DNA of 54,592 nt from Polymyxa betae (GCA_003693705.1 RBZT01000398.1:1-54592); one strand, 5' to 3'; shown: positions 1 through 11,086, counted from the stretch's first letter. Notes: generated by a model from the sequence alone, not told the origin. Numbers and translations are program-made.

Positions 1-181
1 TGGCCTACAGCCACGGTGGATGAAAACTCCGCCGCGGAGTTTACCAAGGTATGAGAGCGCCCTAATAGACTCGAGTATTTAAAGATCAATTTTCACTTCT
101 AATACATCTCATTCTGTTATTGATTGTGTTCGGCTCACATCGTTCTGAATCGTAGCCGCTCACCGAGCGAGAAAACCAACA
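1..181 (+). repeat. 3' part of an LTR (TGTTG...CAACA family)
   Basis: This stretch matches the LTR copies at 19518-19848 and (inverted) 32127-32458. They share the palindrome around 24-42 (AAACTCCGCCGCGGAGTTT), the block ending in TCTGTTATTGATTGTGTT, the ACATCGTTCTGAATCGTAGC block and a CAACA terminus at 177-181. The 5' part lies outside the window or has diverged. The TGTTG...CAACA termini are typical of Ty1/copia LTRs; assignment to copia is inference. No internal retrotransposon sequence follows it directly, so it is probably a solo or truncated LTR. Confidence 0.7.
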
Positions 182-343
182 TTATACACTTTAAAAGCTG
201 GAAAATGGCCAATTTTGATCAATTCTATAATTCAAAAATTAATCTAGAATCGCTGAAATTTGCAGTCGCATTCGGAATGACCCAAACCCTAGCCCGCAAA
301 AAGGTTTGCGCGAAATTCGCGCTCTGGACCTCGTCGTCGCTGA

Positions 344-3300
344 TTGCGTTTCCTTCCCGATTCAATGGCGTCTCTGGAGGAGTTCTTCGATAATTACGAT
401 GATTCAGCGTCCGATATCTCGGAAGACGATACTGAAGATGAAACCTTACAGTGGAGTTATGTTACAGCTGCTCAAATGGGCGAAGTTTCAGTTGTAACGA
501 CATCGCTGGATGGGATGCTTTATGAAGACGCTGTTCGTGAGATTCGAGCCGTCTGCCGCAATGTGAGGCAGATTCTGACCAAGTCCAGCAACGCTGAGGT
601 TACATTTGATGATATCGTAAACTATTTTCTATCTGCGCTTGCTGGTAACCTGTTTAGTGCTGTTCGAGAAGGTCTACCATCAGGTAACGTTACTAACCCT
701 AAACCCTAAACCCCAAAATAGACCTGTTGCTTTTTAGGGCGCGCTCCAGTAGCAGGAACCGATTTGGCAGCATCTATTAAGGTTATCGGGTATCTCTCGA
801 TATATCGAACAACGCCAACACGTTTCTTTGATCATGCTAAACGTTCTCTGTACCCCATCGCTTCTTCATTTGACCAAGACTCTTTTCTGAAGATTATGAA
901 ATACTTGAACGCTCGCAGAGATTCGGATAATGGCAGTTCGTGGGACTGTCCATTTGCGGTTGGCACAGGAGTTCGGGCAACGGAGCAGGCGGTAACCGTT
1001 GCTTCATGTAGATTGGCTTATATTCGTGGCGTAACGTCTATAGCTCTGGATGACGACCAGTATCGTCTGACTTCTGCTCTGTCGGAGGATATGGGTTTCA
1101 CAAGGGATAACAACCCTAAGAAAGCTCTCGGCGTTGTATCCTCTGTGGTTCTTGGAATGAGACTTCTGGGCAAAGGGAAAGTTGTTCTGACATTGTCAAG
1201 GTTATCCTGATGTGGATGCAATCTGCTGGCCTTCCTGAACACGTTCAAGGGCTTAATGAAACGATTGCTATGGATCGAGGTTACTTACTTCCTGGACTAA
1301 TTGAGTATCTCTGTGAGCGAGGGTTTCACATAATTGACACATTTAAACGCATCAAATCTGCGCCTTTTGCCTTCGGTGGCATTGCTCACAGCAACTGTCG
1401 TCTGGTGATGGACAAAGGTGCTAAAAGCATATATGTTGCTCGAAAGAAGTTTGCTGACAAATGGGTGTATGGTATCGCCTATCGTGGTGGACGGGGAAGA
1501 GTCGCAATGCATTTTTCAACCGCACCAAAGGACTGCCATCTGGGTCCTCAGACCGAAACGTGCTGACACATTCACGGTATCTGAAACAGACCATCTAATG
1601 ATTCAAACCTCGGTTGACAAAAATACTGATTGTATAACACGCAGCCAAGGTGGCGCTGAATGGCATATTTTGCGGGTCGGGTCCATCACCTCAACCGTTG
1701 CTCACGTTGTTCTTTCTAACTGTTATGACCGGTTTGATACCCCCGTCGAGCAGGAGCTGCTATCTATCATTGGAATCACAGGACGGAGAAATCTCCCTGC
1801 TTTCGATCGAGACGATTTAAACCACAGAACTGTGTCAGAGTTACGGATCCTGTGCAACTCTAGGAATCAGAATTCTCGGGGAAACAAGAAGGATCTAATC
1901 GAGCGACTGCTCGAGCCCACGGAAAGCTTACCTCTTAGTAACGTTCGTCTGACTGCAAGTTTGATGGAGAAGTGGTTTATGAAGCCTTTCACCAACTCTT
2001 ATATGAAGTTAGGAAGCGTCAATGAATCGAACATTCGTCGCGCGTTGCCGGCATTCTTTGATGATCATGGCCAAGGATTCCGCATTATGGGAGATATTGT
2101 AGAATTTCTGCGAAAGAGGTCAGTGGACGGCAGTAACGACAATCTGATGGCAACATCTATCGACGGCGTAATGGTTTTGAATCCTCCAAGTTCGGATGGA
2201 TCAGCAACGTTCGTATGTATTCTGGAGCTGAAAACTATGACAGCGCATCAATCTGTTGAAGATGCCCACAGGCGATTAGATGAAGCTTCTATTCTGACCT
2301 CAACTTTGGGACAGCGTCTTTTTGTCACATCATTCGATCATCCTTTGATTCGAAAATTGGTCTTTACTCCGGCCTACAGATCCCAGGTTCTGCATCATTG
2401 TTCTGTCGCTTCTGTTGACCATTGCCTGTATGTTGTAGCGAGCACGAGCAGCGTGATATATTCACTTCTGATCCAGGTATCTCGAGATTGTCGAGCCTTG
2501 TTTTCGTCAATGCTTTTGACCAAATGTGCTGAGCACTCCCAGTACTTTACAGGTTTAGAATCTCCGAATCTAGTTGATCTTCGACCTACTGGATTCGGGC
2601 ATGCTGTGGATTTGCACACTGTTCAAATCTGGAGCAAATTGCAGCAAGCTTTTGAATCCTGCCCGGCAGCGTACGAGCAGCCCGTTGCTTCCAGCTCATG
2701 ATTTCGTGCCATTTGTGGTCGATCATTGGAATCATTTCAAAGGTGGCCAGGATATTGTTTCTAGAATTTTGGCAAATGTCAAAATTGACTTCCGGTCATT
2801 AACCCCTCGGGCGTTCATCTATATCCGGTTCATCATGGTTTCTTTGATGGACTCGCATATGATAAACCGGCTTTTGCAAGTCGAAAGTGAGCTCGCTCAC
2901 TTTTCGACATACAAGCAGTTGAAACAACGCCTGAACCGCTTATCTTCTTTCTCTGATTTCCTGCAGAAGTTCACGGAAACTTGGACTCCTTCGCCGTCAT
3001 TTATCAACTGTATGCAGGACGCTGCTGAGCTGGGAACAGGTGCCTCTGCATTTTAGCGCAAGCTCCTGGAAGAAACGTTTTTGCTTGGCTGAATGGACCA
3101 GTGGGACGGGTGACTCGTCCTCGCACGGACGTCTACCATGAAATCCAGCATGGCGGAACACGGCGCTGGTGCCCTATATGCAACACTCAAACCACCGCAC
3201 GATGTATCATTTGCGGCGTGACTGCTTGCGTTCAAACTGCAGGACTTTGGACACGATCCTGCATGGATTTAATGCACACTGCTGACGGTTTAGTTCAAAG

Positions 3301-3460
3301 GGTCCGTCCGAAGAGAGACCCTCACCAGCGCGGTAGAAGAGGTCGTCGCCGATCGCTTACGCCTCAAAGTGAGCGAACGCGACGGCAGCGAAGCCAGAGT
3401 CCAGAGCAGGACTCCTCTGCTCAAGCACAGCCTCGAACTCGACGTCAGAGAGCTCAATAA
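344..3460 (+). pseudogene. piggyBac-like DDE transposase with inserted SAP and PD-(D/E)XK-like nuclease domains
   Basis: The coding sequence runs in one direction through several frames: 344-683, then 738-1180 after a 54-nt intron, 1201-~1500, ~1500-2701, ~2640-3056 and 3057-3460. DDE features in order: an acidic block ALDDDQYR near 1046-1070, MDRGYLLPGLIEYL near 1270, and VVDHWNHFKGGQD near 2716, which resembles the third-aspartate 'N..kGGvD' motif of piggyBac. A C-terminal Cys/His block (CPIC...RCIIC...C...CMDLMH, about 3160-3285) matches the piggyBac cross-brace zinc finger. Between the second and third catalytic blocks sits an extra ~380 residues with a SAP-like helix pair (1817-1915) and a PD-(D/E)XK pattern (NES near 2023, SIDG near 2158, LELK near 2222). 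Ends with an Arg-rich tail. Frame changes may be decay or ultrashort introns (candidates 1181-1200 and 3040-3056). Family assignment is moderate; the nuclease call rests on motif spacing only. Confidence 0.6.
684..737 (+). other. Intron containing telomere-like repeats
   Basis: Donor GTAACG at 684 and acceptor TTTTTAG at 737. A TACTAAC branch-like motif runs directly into CCCTAAACCCTAAACCCC. Removing the 54 nt removes the in-frame stop at 707-709 and keeps the frame of both flanking exons. Confidence 0.7.
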
Positions 3461-3639
3461 ACCCTTTTTTCTTATAGTGTATATTATTCACTATAACGCA
3501 TTTCCCCAGTTATTGCGGGGCCGCGCAAACCCTAACCCCTACCCCTCGATTGCGAAGGCTCTGTTTGAGCTACAATAAAATTTTTACATAGACATGTAGA
3601 GTATTGCAAGGGCATCATCAGGATAGTATTGGTTGGGGC

Positions 3640-4644
3640 TCAGACGCTCCCTCTGAGTTTTAACAGATTGCTAAAAACGAAAAGTGCATAATATGCATTC
3701 CACGGACTGCGGATCAGGGCTATGCAGCCCTCAGGAAGAGTTTTTGCTGGATTCAAAAGTTTGGGCTGTAGCACTCTGCTCATCTCGGCGTCGCTCCAAG
3801 AACCAGGGTAATTATCTTTACCCCAGATCAAGCAGCCATCGAAACCATAACATAAAACACCTGCAACTCAGGTCACATGCAGCCAGCCTATTTACAAAAA
3901 CTGTGACGATAATCTGAAAGATGGTTTGCTACACATACCATTATACATTGCATTTTGTGAGTCAGCGTCGGTTGGCTCTTGGACAGGCAGATTCAGGCCA
4001 TCAGCTACTCCGAAACAACCCTTTACAAGTTGAGATTATTTGTGAGTATTATCATGGATTTTACCTTGATCAGTGGTTCCCTTTCGTGACAGAAATTCGC
4101 CCATGTGCGTTGCTCTTCGAAAGAGGGCCATAAAATTAAAGCCTGATCGATTTCCATCAGTGCAAAGGATAATGAAAATTCCGCATTGGCTAATATTCGA
4201 GAAAATGTCGCTGGTGGAACACCAAATTATTTGCATAGTGAATTACGTCGAATTTCAGCAGTGTTAAAATGTAAAAGGCATCCCAGTTCCGCATGCCGAT
4301 GCATAAATTTAATAGGTCGTCCTCGTTTACCAGGCCCATTTCGAACGACATAATGCTTATCAAAAACGATAAATGATAGTCAAATGAATCATAATGCTTA
4401 TCAAAAACGATAAATGATAGTCAAATGAATCAGGGTCAATCGAGATAAAGTTAATAAAACTTCCACGATCTCGGCTGTGATACAGAGTATACCACGGCGA
4501 ATCAGAGGAGTCAACTATCGCATTCGTTGTAAGATAGTTCCTTTCTCGATCAAGCATTCTCAGCCGCATCAGCCAAAGCAGACGGTGCTGTTGCCTACGT
4601 CGCCAAATACGATGCAATACACCCCACTTCAGTCGTTGTTTCAT
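3640..4644 (-). pseudogene. PIF/Harbinger transposase remnant (spliced, lineage A)
   Basis: Read on the minus strand: an N-terminal segment with RDRGSFINFISIDPDSFDY, then GKRGRPIKF, VPPATFSRILANAE, LILWPSFEEQRTWANF, then a 44-nt intron (4021-4064, GTAAAA...AAAG), GCFGVADGLNLPVQEP, a second intron before the WLHV block, and CLIWGKDNYPGSWSDAEMS near 3830. This order (R.R..K, P.....R, W......W, DG.N, QNAMYNG.WLH, PGSWND) is that of DDE_4-type Harbinger transposases seen in fungi and oomycetes. A tandem duplication of 41 bp (4349-4430) and an in-frame stop before VPPATF disrupt it. The C-terminal third beyond the SWSDAEMS block ends near 3640. No partner Myb gene is adjacent that clearly belongs to it. 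Confidence 0.7.
4349..4430. repeat. Perfect 41-bp tandem duplication
   Basis: Two identical units, 4349-4389 and 4390-4430, begin CATAATGCTTATCAAAAACG. They lie inside the N-terminal coding part of the minus-strand Harbinger remnant. Since 41 is not a multiple of three, the duplication shifts its frame. Identity of the two units suggests a recent event. Confidence 0.95.
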
Positions 4645-4854
4645 TTTTTTGTGTCATTTTTGGTGATACACCAGGCCTCTTCAATTTTGGTAAACTATTG
4701 GACCGTTCTTGAAATTCAATACAAGAATTCCTAGACTAAATTGACGCAACCTGTCAGCCGGTAACAGTGTCAAAAATGTTAGACTTCGACCTCCCAGATC
4801 TAGGATTTTGAATCGAGCCAGAGGACCCTTTCTAGATTCCTAATTATGTAAACA

Positions 4855-5060
4855 GGGCGCTGTATTAGATTCCTTAGATTCGAATCCGAATCTTTCCTGA
4901 GAACAGCCACCAACAGCGCCATGGACAAACCCTTTCTAGATTAATATTAAATAAACCTGGCGCTGTATTGAATTCAAATCCTAATCTTTCTTGAAAACCA
5001 GGGCGTTGTATTAGATTTAAATTCTAATCTAAAAAGAGCCATCAACAGCGCCATGAATTC
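4855..5060. repeat. Subterminal iterons GGCGCTGT / ACAGCGCC
   Basis: Copies of a GGGCGCTGTATTAGATT-like unit occur near 4856, 4957 and (as GGGCGTTGTATTAGATT) 5003. Inverted CAACAGCGCCATG units occur near 4911 and 5044. The cluster lies beyond the 3' end of the minus-strand Myb gene and may be transposase or Myb-partner binding sites at the element's left end. That function is inference; no clean TIR was found. Confidence 0.6.
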
Positions 5061-5861
5061 CTAAAGGCGCTGTCGTGCCTCCACGCGGCGCTCCTCCCGC
5101 TCGAATGCCAGCTGGGCGGCGCGCAGTTTCCTCACGCTTTGACTCAGCCTCGCGGCGTTCGTAGGCTTCGAGTTTCCATCGCGCTTTTCGCTGCAATTCC
5201 GCTTCACGGCGTTCATCCGCCTCCATCTTCATCATCAACATGGTACGGTCCTCTAAGTCTCCAGTATCCGTGATCTTGCATTTGTGGCGCAGCGGTAAAG
5301 GCGTCACTGTTCCGGACGATGATGTGGGTTTCATCCTACCAGGCGCTCACGTGCGTGGTGTTGCCTTCTTCTCCGAGTTTGTAGAAGACGTAGCACGTGC
5401 TGCGGCAATTGGCGTGCTGTTAAGGTCACGTGATGCCTCAATTGGCGTGCTGTTGATGTCATCATTTTCAATATCCGAAACGTCGCCCAGCGACCATTCA
5501 TCCGCATCACCGTTGCTTTCCGGTTTTTTTCCTCGATGTCAGGCTCTGCAGGCATTGCGGTATCCAGCATAACACGCGCATTGATCATTCGGTAGATTCT
5601 CTTGGCATCGCGGATATGTTCTGGGCAATTTGGATCTCCAGGAGGGATCTTCTTGTTTCGAAGTTCCCGAAACTTCTTCTTAAGGGCCTCTCCCGAGCGG
5701 TTTTGCCCTGTCGATTTGTTGTAATCGTTAGCTACCAATTCCCATTGATCTCCGCATATCGGCTTGAATATCATGCAGAGCATGTTCAGTATGTGGAGGT
5801 TGTCGATAGTGAAGTTCACAGCTCCTGCAACTCGCCCTTTTTTTATCTTTAGTTCGGACAT
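5029..5861 (-). pseudogene. Myb/SANT-like Harbinger accessory protein (lineage A type)
   Basis: The N-terminal part (5861 downward, ATG at 5861) reads FTIDNLHILNMLCMIF, then DQWELVANDYN, ALKKKFRELRNKKIP and PGDPNCPEHIRDAKRIY. This is the pattern of the Myb-like DNA-binding partner of oomycete Harbinger elements (E..LL...., W..VA..YN, LK.KF..L, P.GDP.CP..V..AK). The second part (5334-5029) is in another frame and is a Glu/Arg-rich coiled coil (MEADERREAELQRKARWKLE). The two parts overlap by a few bases, so a frameshift near 5331-5470 is likely. The gene is divergent from the transposase at 6059-7309, and both probably belonged to one two-gene element. Confidence 0.7.
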
Positions 5862-6058
5862 AGTTTAGCGAAGTGAGCGTTTATTCGCTGCTGCTGCAGT
5901 GTTTATTCGCTGCAGCAGCAGAGGAAGATATTTTGATGCTCGAGCCAACATTAGCTGCATCTGAAACTTTGACCGCGACAGTTTCCGTTCCAGGGGAACT
6001 GTTTCTGAGAGGACTACTATCGGGTTGGCAATAATATCTGTTTGCCAAGTTTCTTGGA

Positions 6059-7309
6059 TTGCTAATGTGGCTCCAACTGCTTCTGTTAAAGGCTCGCAAA
6101 CGCGCTCTCGTCAGGGGTGCGGCACGAAAGCGTAACAAAATCCCTAGGGCGTCGCTGTTATGGACAGCCGATTCCCCATGGCGCATGTTATGGGGTAACG
6201 GGCACGATGCCGCGCTTCTGGTGGCAGGGTTTGATCACCTCGCTTTTCGTCAGATACTTGCAAAATTTACGCCCCAGTACATTCGATACACGCCGCATTC
6301 GGACGACGGTGTTATTCGTCTGAGATACAGCAATAGGAGTCGACGTCGCCTAATGCGTCCTGAAGATTGCCTCGCTCTGGTTTTTCTCTGGTGTCGGACC
6401 AAGTAAGAAAGCGGGACCGCATGAATCCACGAGATTGCTAACTGCATGTCAACAGATGTCCAATTTGGGTATTGACGATGATTTTAGAGTATCATCATCG
6501 GTTTGCGAAACTTGGTTGAAGTTCGGCATTCACGTTCTCGATTCAGTCATGGTAAACATGACTGAATCCCGAATTGTTCTTCCAGATGAGGCCACAATGC
6601 CACAATTCATTGACGCAATTCGGCAAAGGCACAATCTGCTAGACAACCTCTGGGCTGTCGTTGACGGTCTCAAGCTCTATCTTTCAGAATGCGGCGACTG
6701 CTTGATCCAAAACGCCTACTACAACGAGTGGACATCGGACTGCTATATCGATAATCTGTTTATATTTACACCTGACGGCTGCATTGCGTTCCGGATATTG
6801 AATGCTCCAGGTAAGTCGCTGGAAAATACGCAATCTGCGCAGAATGACCATGGCGTAGGGAGTTGGCATGACGCCGAAATTGCCAAAGCAGGGGGGCTTT
6901 ACGACATGTTCAATGCAATTTTCGAGAAATTCGGTGCCAAGGTCATCGCCGATTCCGCATTCCCCCTCAAAGCGGGTACGCCAGCAATGCTCGAGTATCG
7001 AAGGCGAACGAACCTGGTCCTAGGAATGCAAGGGAGCTAGGCTACGAGCAACAGCTGACCAACTCCAGGCAGCCGGCTAAGTGGGTTATGCGTGCCTTGC
7101 AACGGGGATTCCCGCGCCTGAAAGCTCGATTTCCGTATGAGGAACGAGGGCACCGATGCGTCGTAATGCGCATGATTTCGGCGCTTCATAACGCGCGCAC
7201 GCGCATGGTTGGCATCAATAAGATCCGCAACGTGTACATGCCCGAATTGGAGCGTGAGGCAGAAGGTCTATTCAACCTTCCGCAGTGGATTGAGGCTGTC
7301 AGTGATTAA
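6059..7309 (+). pseudogene. PIF/Harbinger DDE transposase (lineage A)
   Basis: The segment 6180-6406 reads GNGHDAALLVAGFDHLAFRQIL...PEDCLALVFLW, the N-terminal region. A probable intron or frameshift follows near 6403-6455 (GTAAG...GCTAAC...CAACAG). 6456-7040 holds the catalytic core: WAVVDGLKLYLSECGD, QNAYYNEWTSDCYI, FTPDGCIAFRILNAPG, ADSAFPL. After a frame change near 7015, 7020-7309 reads ELGYEQQLT...AKWVMRALQRGFPRLKARF and ends ...NKIRNVYMPELE. The order WxxxDGLK, QNxxYNxWTxDxYI, FxPDG, NAPG, WxMRAxxxxFPRLK is characteristic of an oomycete Harbinger family. Related decayed copy at 40700-40975. Probably inactive unless the frame changes are introns. Confidence 0.75.
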
Positions 7310-7553
7310 TAAACTGCCGATCCAGTTTTATATTTCCCGAAACAACACTTTATTGAGAATTTAGGAATTGTCTGCCAAAAAATGAATTTCGGGGACCCTT
7401 ATATATTTAGAACTTCCTAAACCTTAATTTGCCAGTCACAGAAATTTAGTCTAGGAATTCCTTAATTGAATTTCAGGAACCGTCCATTAATAATTACCAG
7501 AATTAACGAAAATAGGGTTTGAAAATTTACCAAAAATAAAAGTTAAATATGAT
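7310..7553. other. AT-rich spacer, nothing recognised
   Basis: Between the Harbinger transposase end and the hAT remnant. Contains loosely repeated GGAATT and TTTAGG-like words but no coding signal or repeat that I can place. Confidence 0.4.
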
Positions 7554-8340
7554 ATGGATTTTTTTCAAGGACTGCGTGGTATGTGGAGAGGTTGTCGTGT
7601 AGCTGTCTACCTGGCTTTTTTGCAGTCATCTCACCAAGTCAATTCATTCCCAATGAGCCGAACTCCGTTTCAGCCTGATCATGAATTGAAATATGGCCCA
7701 AAGATCATGCATATTGACCCAGATTCCAAGCAAACGGTCTCGGTTCGTGGCAGTTTTGTGGGTATTTCGGAAAATATGACTCTGGGGAAACCCGAGCTCG
7801 ACAACAGTCAAACAGAATCAAGACCTCAATCGATCGTTGCGCTCGTAGATCGCGTAAGTAGTATGTGTACGATGAGGAACGCAGAAAATCGCCCGATCGA
7901 AGATGACTTCCCTTCGTTTTCCACGATTCTTATGCAAGTTACGGGGCAGAGATTTCGGACCATTGCTGGAGAGATACCGAAAACGTTTCGCGACTGTCTA
8001 CATCGAATCACATCTGAGAAACGACATTGTTTAAGGCTTACGAAAATGACACAGCATTGCAATAGGCAATTGAGCAGTGTTGCGAGGTTGATCCGTTCGA
8101 GAAACACTTGAATATCAATGCTCTTGTATAATGGACGATTTTCGACACTTCAGTCGTTTGATGGGCCTTGTTTACAGTATTTCTGAATACATCTTCTGTC
8201 GAAACCGATTTTTCAGTCGTGGGATGGGAGAAGAATAAGAATCGGGAGTCATTTCAGACATTTTATTAGAAGACGCTTCGCAAGCTAAGCAGTTAGATCA
8301 GCTCCAACATCTGAAATTGACGGATTTCGACAGCTGCATG
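7554..8340 (+). pseudogene. hAT transposase remnant (C-terminal region)
   Basis: The recognisable part is 8180-8330: TSSVETDFSVVGWEKNKNRES followed, after a frame change, by LLEDASQAKQLDQLQHL. This matches the C-terminal dimerisation tail of hAT transposases (TS...E.DFS..GWEK....., LEGILH.KQ...L). The long reading frame 7554-8111 upstream has no motif I recognise; its position suggests it is the same gene, but it could be unrelated. Frames are broken at least twice. It abuts the truncated end of the minus-strand gypsy element near 8360-8400. Confidence 0.45.
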
Positions 8341-8359
8341 TTGCTTATATAATAGAACC

Positions 8360-8632
8360 TTAAGCAAAACAGAAATACCAAATTAAACAAAATAAGATCC
8401 ATAAATGTACCAAAATTAGCTTATTCATGATCTCAGCCACAAAGTACGCTGCTTGATCAGAGACATATATTTTTGACTTTCCGAATAGAGAGCGCCATTG
8501 CAATAAAGCATCTACTGTAATTGCTGTATTTGGCACAATTACAGGCTTAAGTAAGACCAATCCAGAAAAATCATCTCGAATGACGAGAATCCATTGGTAG
8601 TTCAAAGAACTCTTCAATTTATGCATTATATA
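8360..8632 (-). pseudogene. Gypsy integrase core, distal fragment
   Basis: Reads NYQWILVIRDDFSGLVLLKP, VPNTAITVDALLQWRSLFG and IYVSDQAAYFVAEIMNKL. It aligns with the integrase core of the better preserved element at 46515-46778 (YQWNLILRDDLSG..., VDALMEWRALFG, ILVSDMAWYFVSE). The two aspartates of the DDE triad correspond to RDD(F/L)SG and VSD. The glutamate-bearing part is lost at the truncation near 8400. It is separated from the rest of integrase by the Harbinger element. Confidence 0.8.
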
Positions 8633-8809
8633 TAAGGGCTCGTCTGGACGCCACGGTTTATTCTCAGCCTCAATAACCTGTATATCTTGATAAATTTCAA
8701 ATATTACGATATCTGTATTTATCTCAATAAAAGCGCAATAGTGCTCTGTCTGGGCAACCAACACCGTCGCTAATCTTAATCTACGTGTTCCGCTAATCTA
8801 CGTGTTACG

Positions 8810-10090
8810 ATGGCTCCGTCGTCGAAGAAACATTTGGTAATTCATGATTTGCAACAGCGCCTGAGGCGTCAGGCCTTAATCAACAGACTTATAACATTTT
8901 ATTGCTCCAACTATCTGCTAAAGCAACCGAAACACGACTCTCGGCTGTCAGGTGCAATGTGGGTTATAGAACTTTTAAATGGCAACTCTGAGCGAATGAT
9001 TGAGAATGCTCGGATGGATCCTGATGTTTTTGGGAAACTTGTGAAGGAGCTGAGCACAGAGGGTGGCCTGACCCCGACAACAAACGTTTCGCAAGAACAG
9101 GTAATGATATTTCTCGTGTTTGCCGGTCAAAGAACAACAAGTAGGACTCTTCAAGAGCGCTTTCAGCACTCGGATGAAACAATAACCAGGTGAATGAACT
9201 GCTAATCATTATGATATATTGTGTATGCTTATTACAAGTCATATAGGCATCTGTATGCAGTTGTAGACGCTATACTCAAGCTGGCTGGAAAGTACATCTC
9301 CATTCCAGAACCAGGATCTCCCTGTCCAGAGGAAAATGCCTCTAATCCTAAATTTGCCCCTTATTTCTCAAATTGTCGCATGGCCACAGATGGAACCCAT
9401 CTTCCTGTATGGGTTCCAGCCTGCAAATGCGATGCATTTAGAGGACGTAAAGGACTTACTCAGAACGTCCTTGCGTCCTGCTCGTTTGATTTACAGTTTA
9501 CGTATGTTTTAGCAGGTTGGGAAGGAACAGCTGCCGATGGTAAGCTTATGGTAGATGCTCTTTCGAAAGACTATAGGGTGGATGAAGGCTTCTACGATTT
9601 GGGTGACGCCGGATTCGCTTTAACCCCTTATATGTTGAACCCATATCGCGGTGTGAGATATCATTTGAACGAGTATGCAAAGGGTAGCAAAAAGTAGGTT
9701 ATTTATGGCTTTGCAAATATACAATTTTTACGAGAGTAGGCCCCAAACGAAAAAGGAGCTTTTCAATTTACGGCATTCGAGTCTCAGAAACGCTATAGAG
9801 CGAATAATTGGTATTCTGAAAAAACGGTTCCCTGTTCTAATCGCTCGAATGCAGTATCCTTATGAATTCCAAGTTTCATTGGTAATCGTAATATGCGTTT
9901 TGCATAACTTTATTCGCAGGAACGGCGGCGAAAAAGACCCTACAACAGGCTTTGGGTAGACGGTAATCATCGTGAGCCATGCAGTGAAGGGATTCAAGAA
10001 GCTGCCGAATCTGGTCAAGCAAAACAAATGCGAGACGATATCGCAACAAAAATGTGGGCAGATTACAGTCGGTACATTTGTAGAAATTAA
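8810..10090 (+). CDS. PIF/Harbinger transposase (DDE_4 type), three exons
   Basis: Exon 1 8810-9189, intron 9190-9246 (GTGAAT...CATATAG), exon 2 9247-9693, intron 9694-9739 (GTAGGT...GTAG), exon 3 9740 onward; both junctions keep frame. Key motifs: FAGQRTTSRTLQERFQHSDETITR at the first splice junction, CRMATDGTHLPVWV (first D), FRGRKGLTQNVLASCSFD, YVLAGWEGTAADG, LGDAGFAL (second D), NPYRGVRYHLNEY, then KKELFNLRHSSLRNAIERIIG (E) and LHNFI. A one-base frame change near 9950 separates the C-terminal tail RDDIATKMWADY, which ends about 10088. The catalytic core is open through the introns, so this copy may have been active recently. Partner is the convergent Myb gene. Confidence 0.85.
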
Positions 10091-11086
10091 AACGATTTCG
10101 AAATTTGGTCACCTACCCAAAGCAATTGCAAATGCGGTTTCATACGTAGGAAAATCCTCGCCTTTGCCTCTTCTAATACAACATTGAAAGCTTGGACTTT
10201 TTCGAAATCATCCAGGTCTAGGCCGTCAATAACATCCACGGCGAGCTCGGATGCATTCTCCTTCGCCTGTTTTTTCTCGGGAGATTCGGTGACTAGCTTT
10301 TCAAGAAATTCATATCCCTGTTCGCTAATCCGATTCATCTGGTCCAATGAAGCTGCAAGTCTACTTGCTCCGTTTTCCCGAATTCGTTTTGGGCGAATTC
10401 GCTTAGCGCTGATGGCAGATGAAGGAGTCTTCAAATCTGTTGCTTCCACAGATACTTTCCGCGCCAGCGGCTCTTTTTCGGCATTATTATCCGAATCATT
10501 GCTAAATTCGCTATCGTTATTCGGCGATTTAGAAGCGACAGCGACTATTCCGGTCGAAGAGGCAGCTGAGTTCGCGAACGCTCCGACCGCTATAGTGTCT
10601 TCGTAAAGCTGTTCAAGCAAAGGGAATAAAGGAAAGGGTGTACTTCTCCATTTCTTTGTTTTTGGATGTTTCTACATATCAAGGTCAACTTCGCAAAGAA
10701 ACCCTAACATTGACATACGTCGATGTAATCTGCCCAAACTGAATCTGAAGCATTGCGATGTGACGAGAAGAATCCCACCCGAAACCGCTCATTCCTTTGA
10801 TAGATCGAACTATATCGTAATCTTTTCGTAACTAAAAGTCGGGAACTAAGCCTATCAGTGGACGTCTTTATATAGGAAGAACCTGGGCATTTCGGGTCTT
10901 TAAATGGTCCCGATCGTAGGAGAGTTTGAATTCAGAATTGAGTTTCTGCACGGCCGCTTCCCAAGCTTCTTTTTTAAAAACCAGACTGAGCAAGGCGACC
11001 TAAAACATTGACCTGGTGGACCATCTCAGTGACCCAGCACACGTCCTGCTCCTCGGACCATGACGCTCGAGTTCGCTCATTCTTCA
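10087..11086 (-). pseudogene. Myb/SANT-like DNA-binding partner of the Harbinger transposase
   Basis: Read on the minus strand. The N-terminal exon (about 11086-10870) has the Myb-like pattern RASWSEEQD...LGRLAQSGF, then KKEAWEAAVQKLNSEFKLSYDRDHLKTR. One extra T in a homopolymer near 10975 breaks the frame between GF and KKEAW. A further segment (about 10770-10700) reads SGFGWDSSRH and DSVWADYID in two frames. The long distal part (10620-10087) is acidic then ends with LDQMNRISEQGYEFLEKL, SELAVDVIDGLDLDD and EEAKARIFLRM...WVGDQI, the usual C-terminal helix of this family. Likely role: binding the element ends and recruiting the transposase. Several frame changes make it probably nonfunctional. 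Confidence 0.75.

Noticed and set aside
690-716. True chromosome end at the window start
   Set aside because: The CCCTAAA units are few, lie within a gene and recur at 47970, 51868 and 52896, so they are interstitial.
8360-8400. LTR at the distal end of the interrupted gypsy
   Set aside because: No TG...CA termini, polypurine tract or second copy found; the element seems truncated here.
10184-10606. Plus-strand Ser-rich frame
   Set aside because: Antisense shadow of the Harbinger Myb gene's acidic region, which has clear family motifs on the minus strand.
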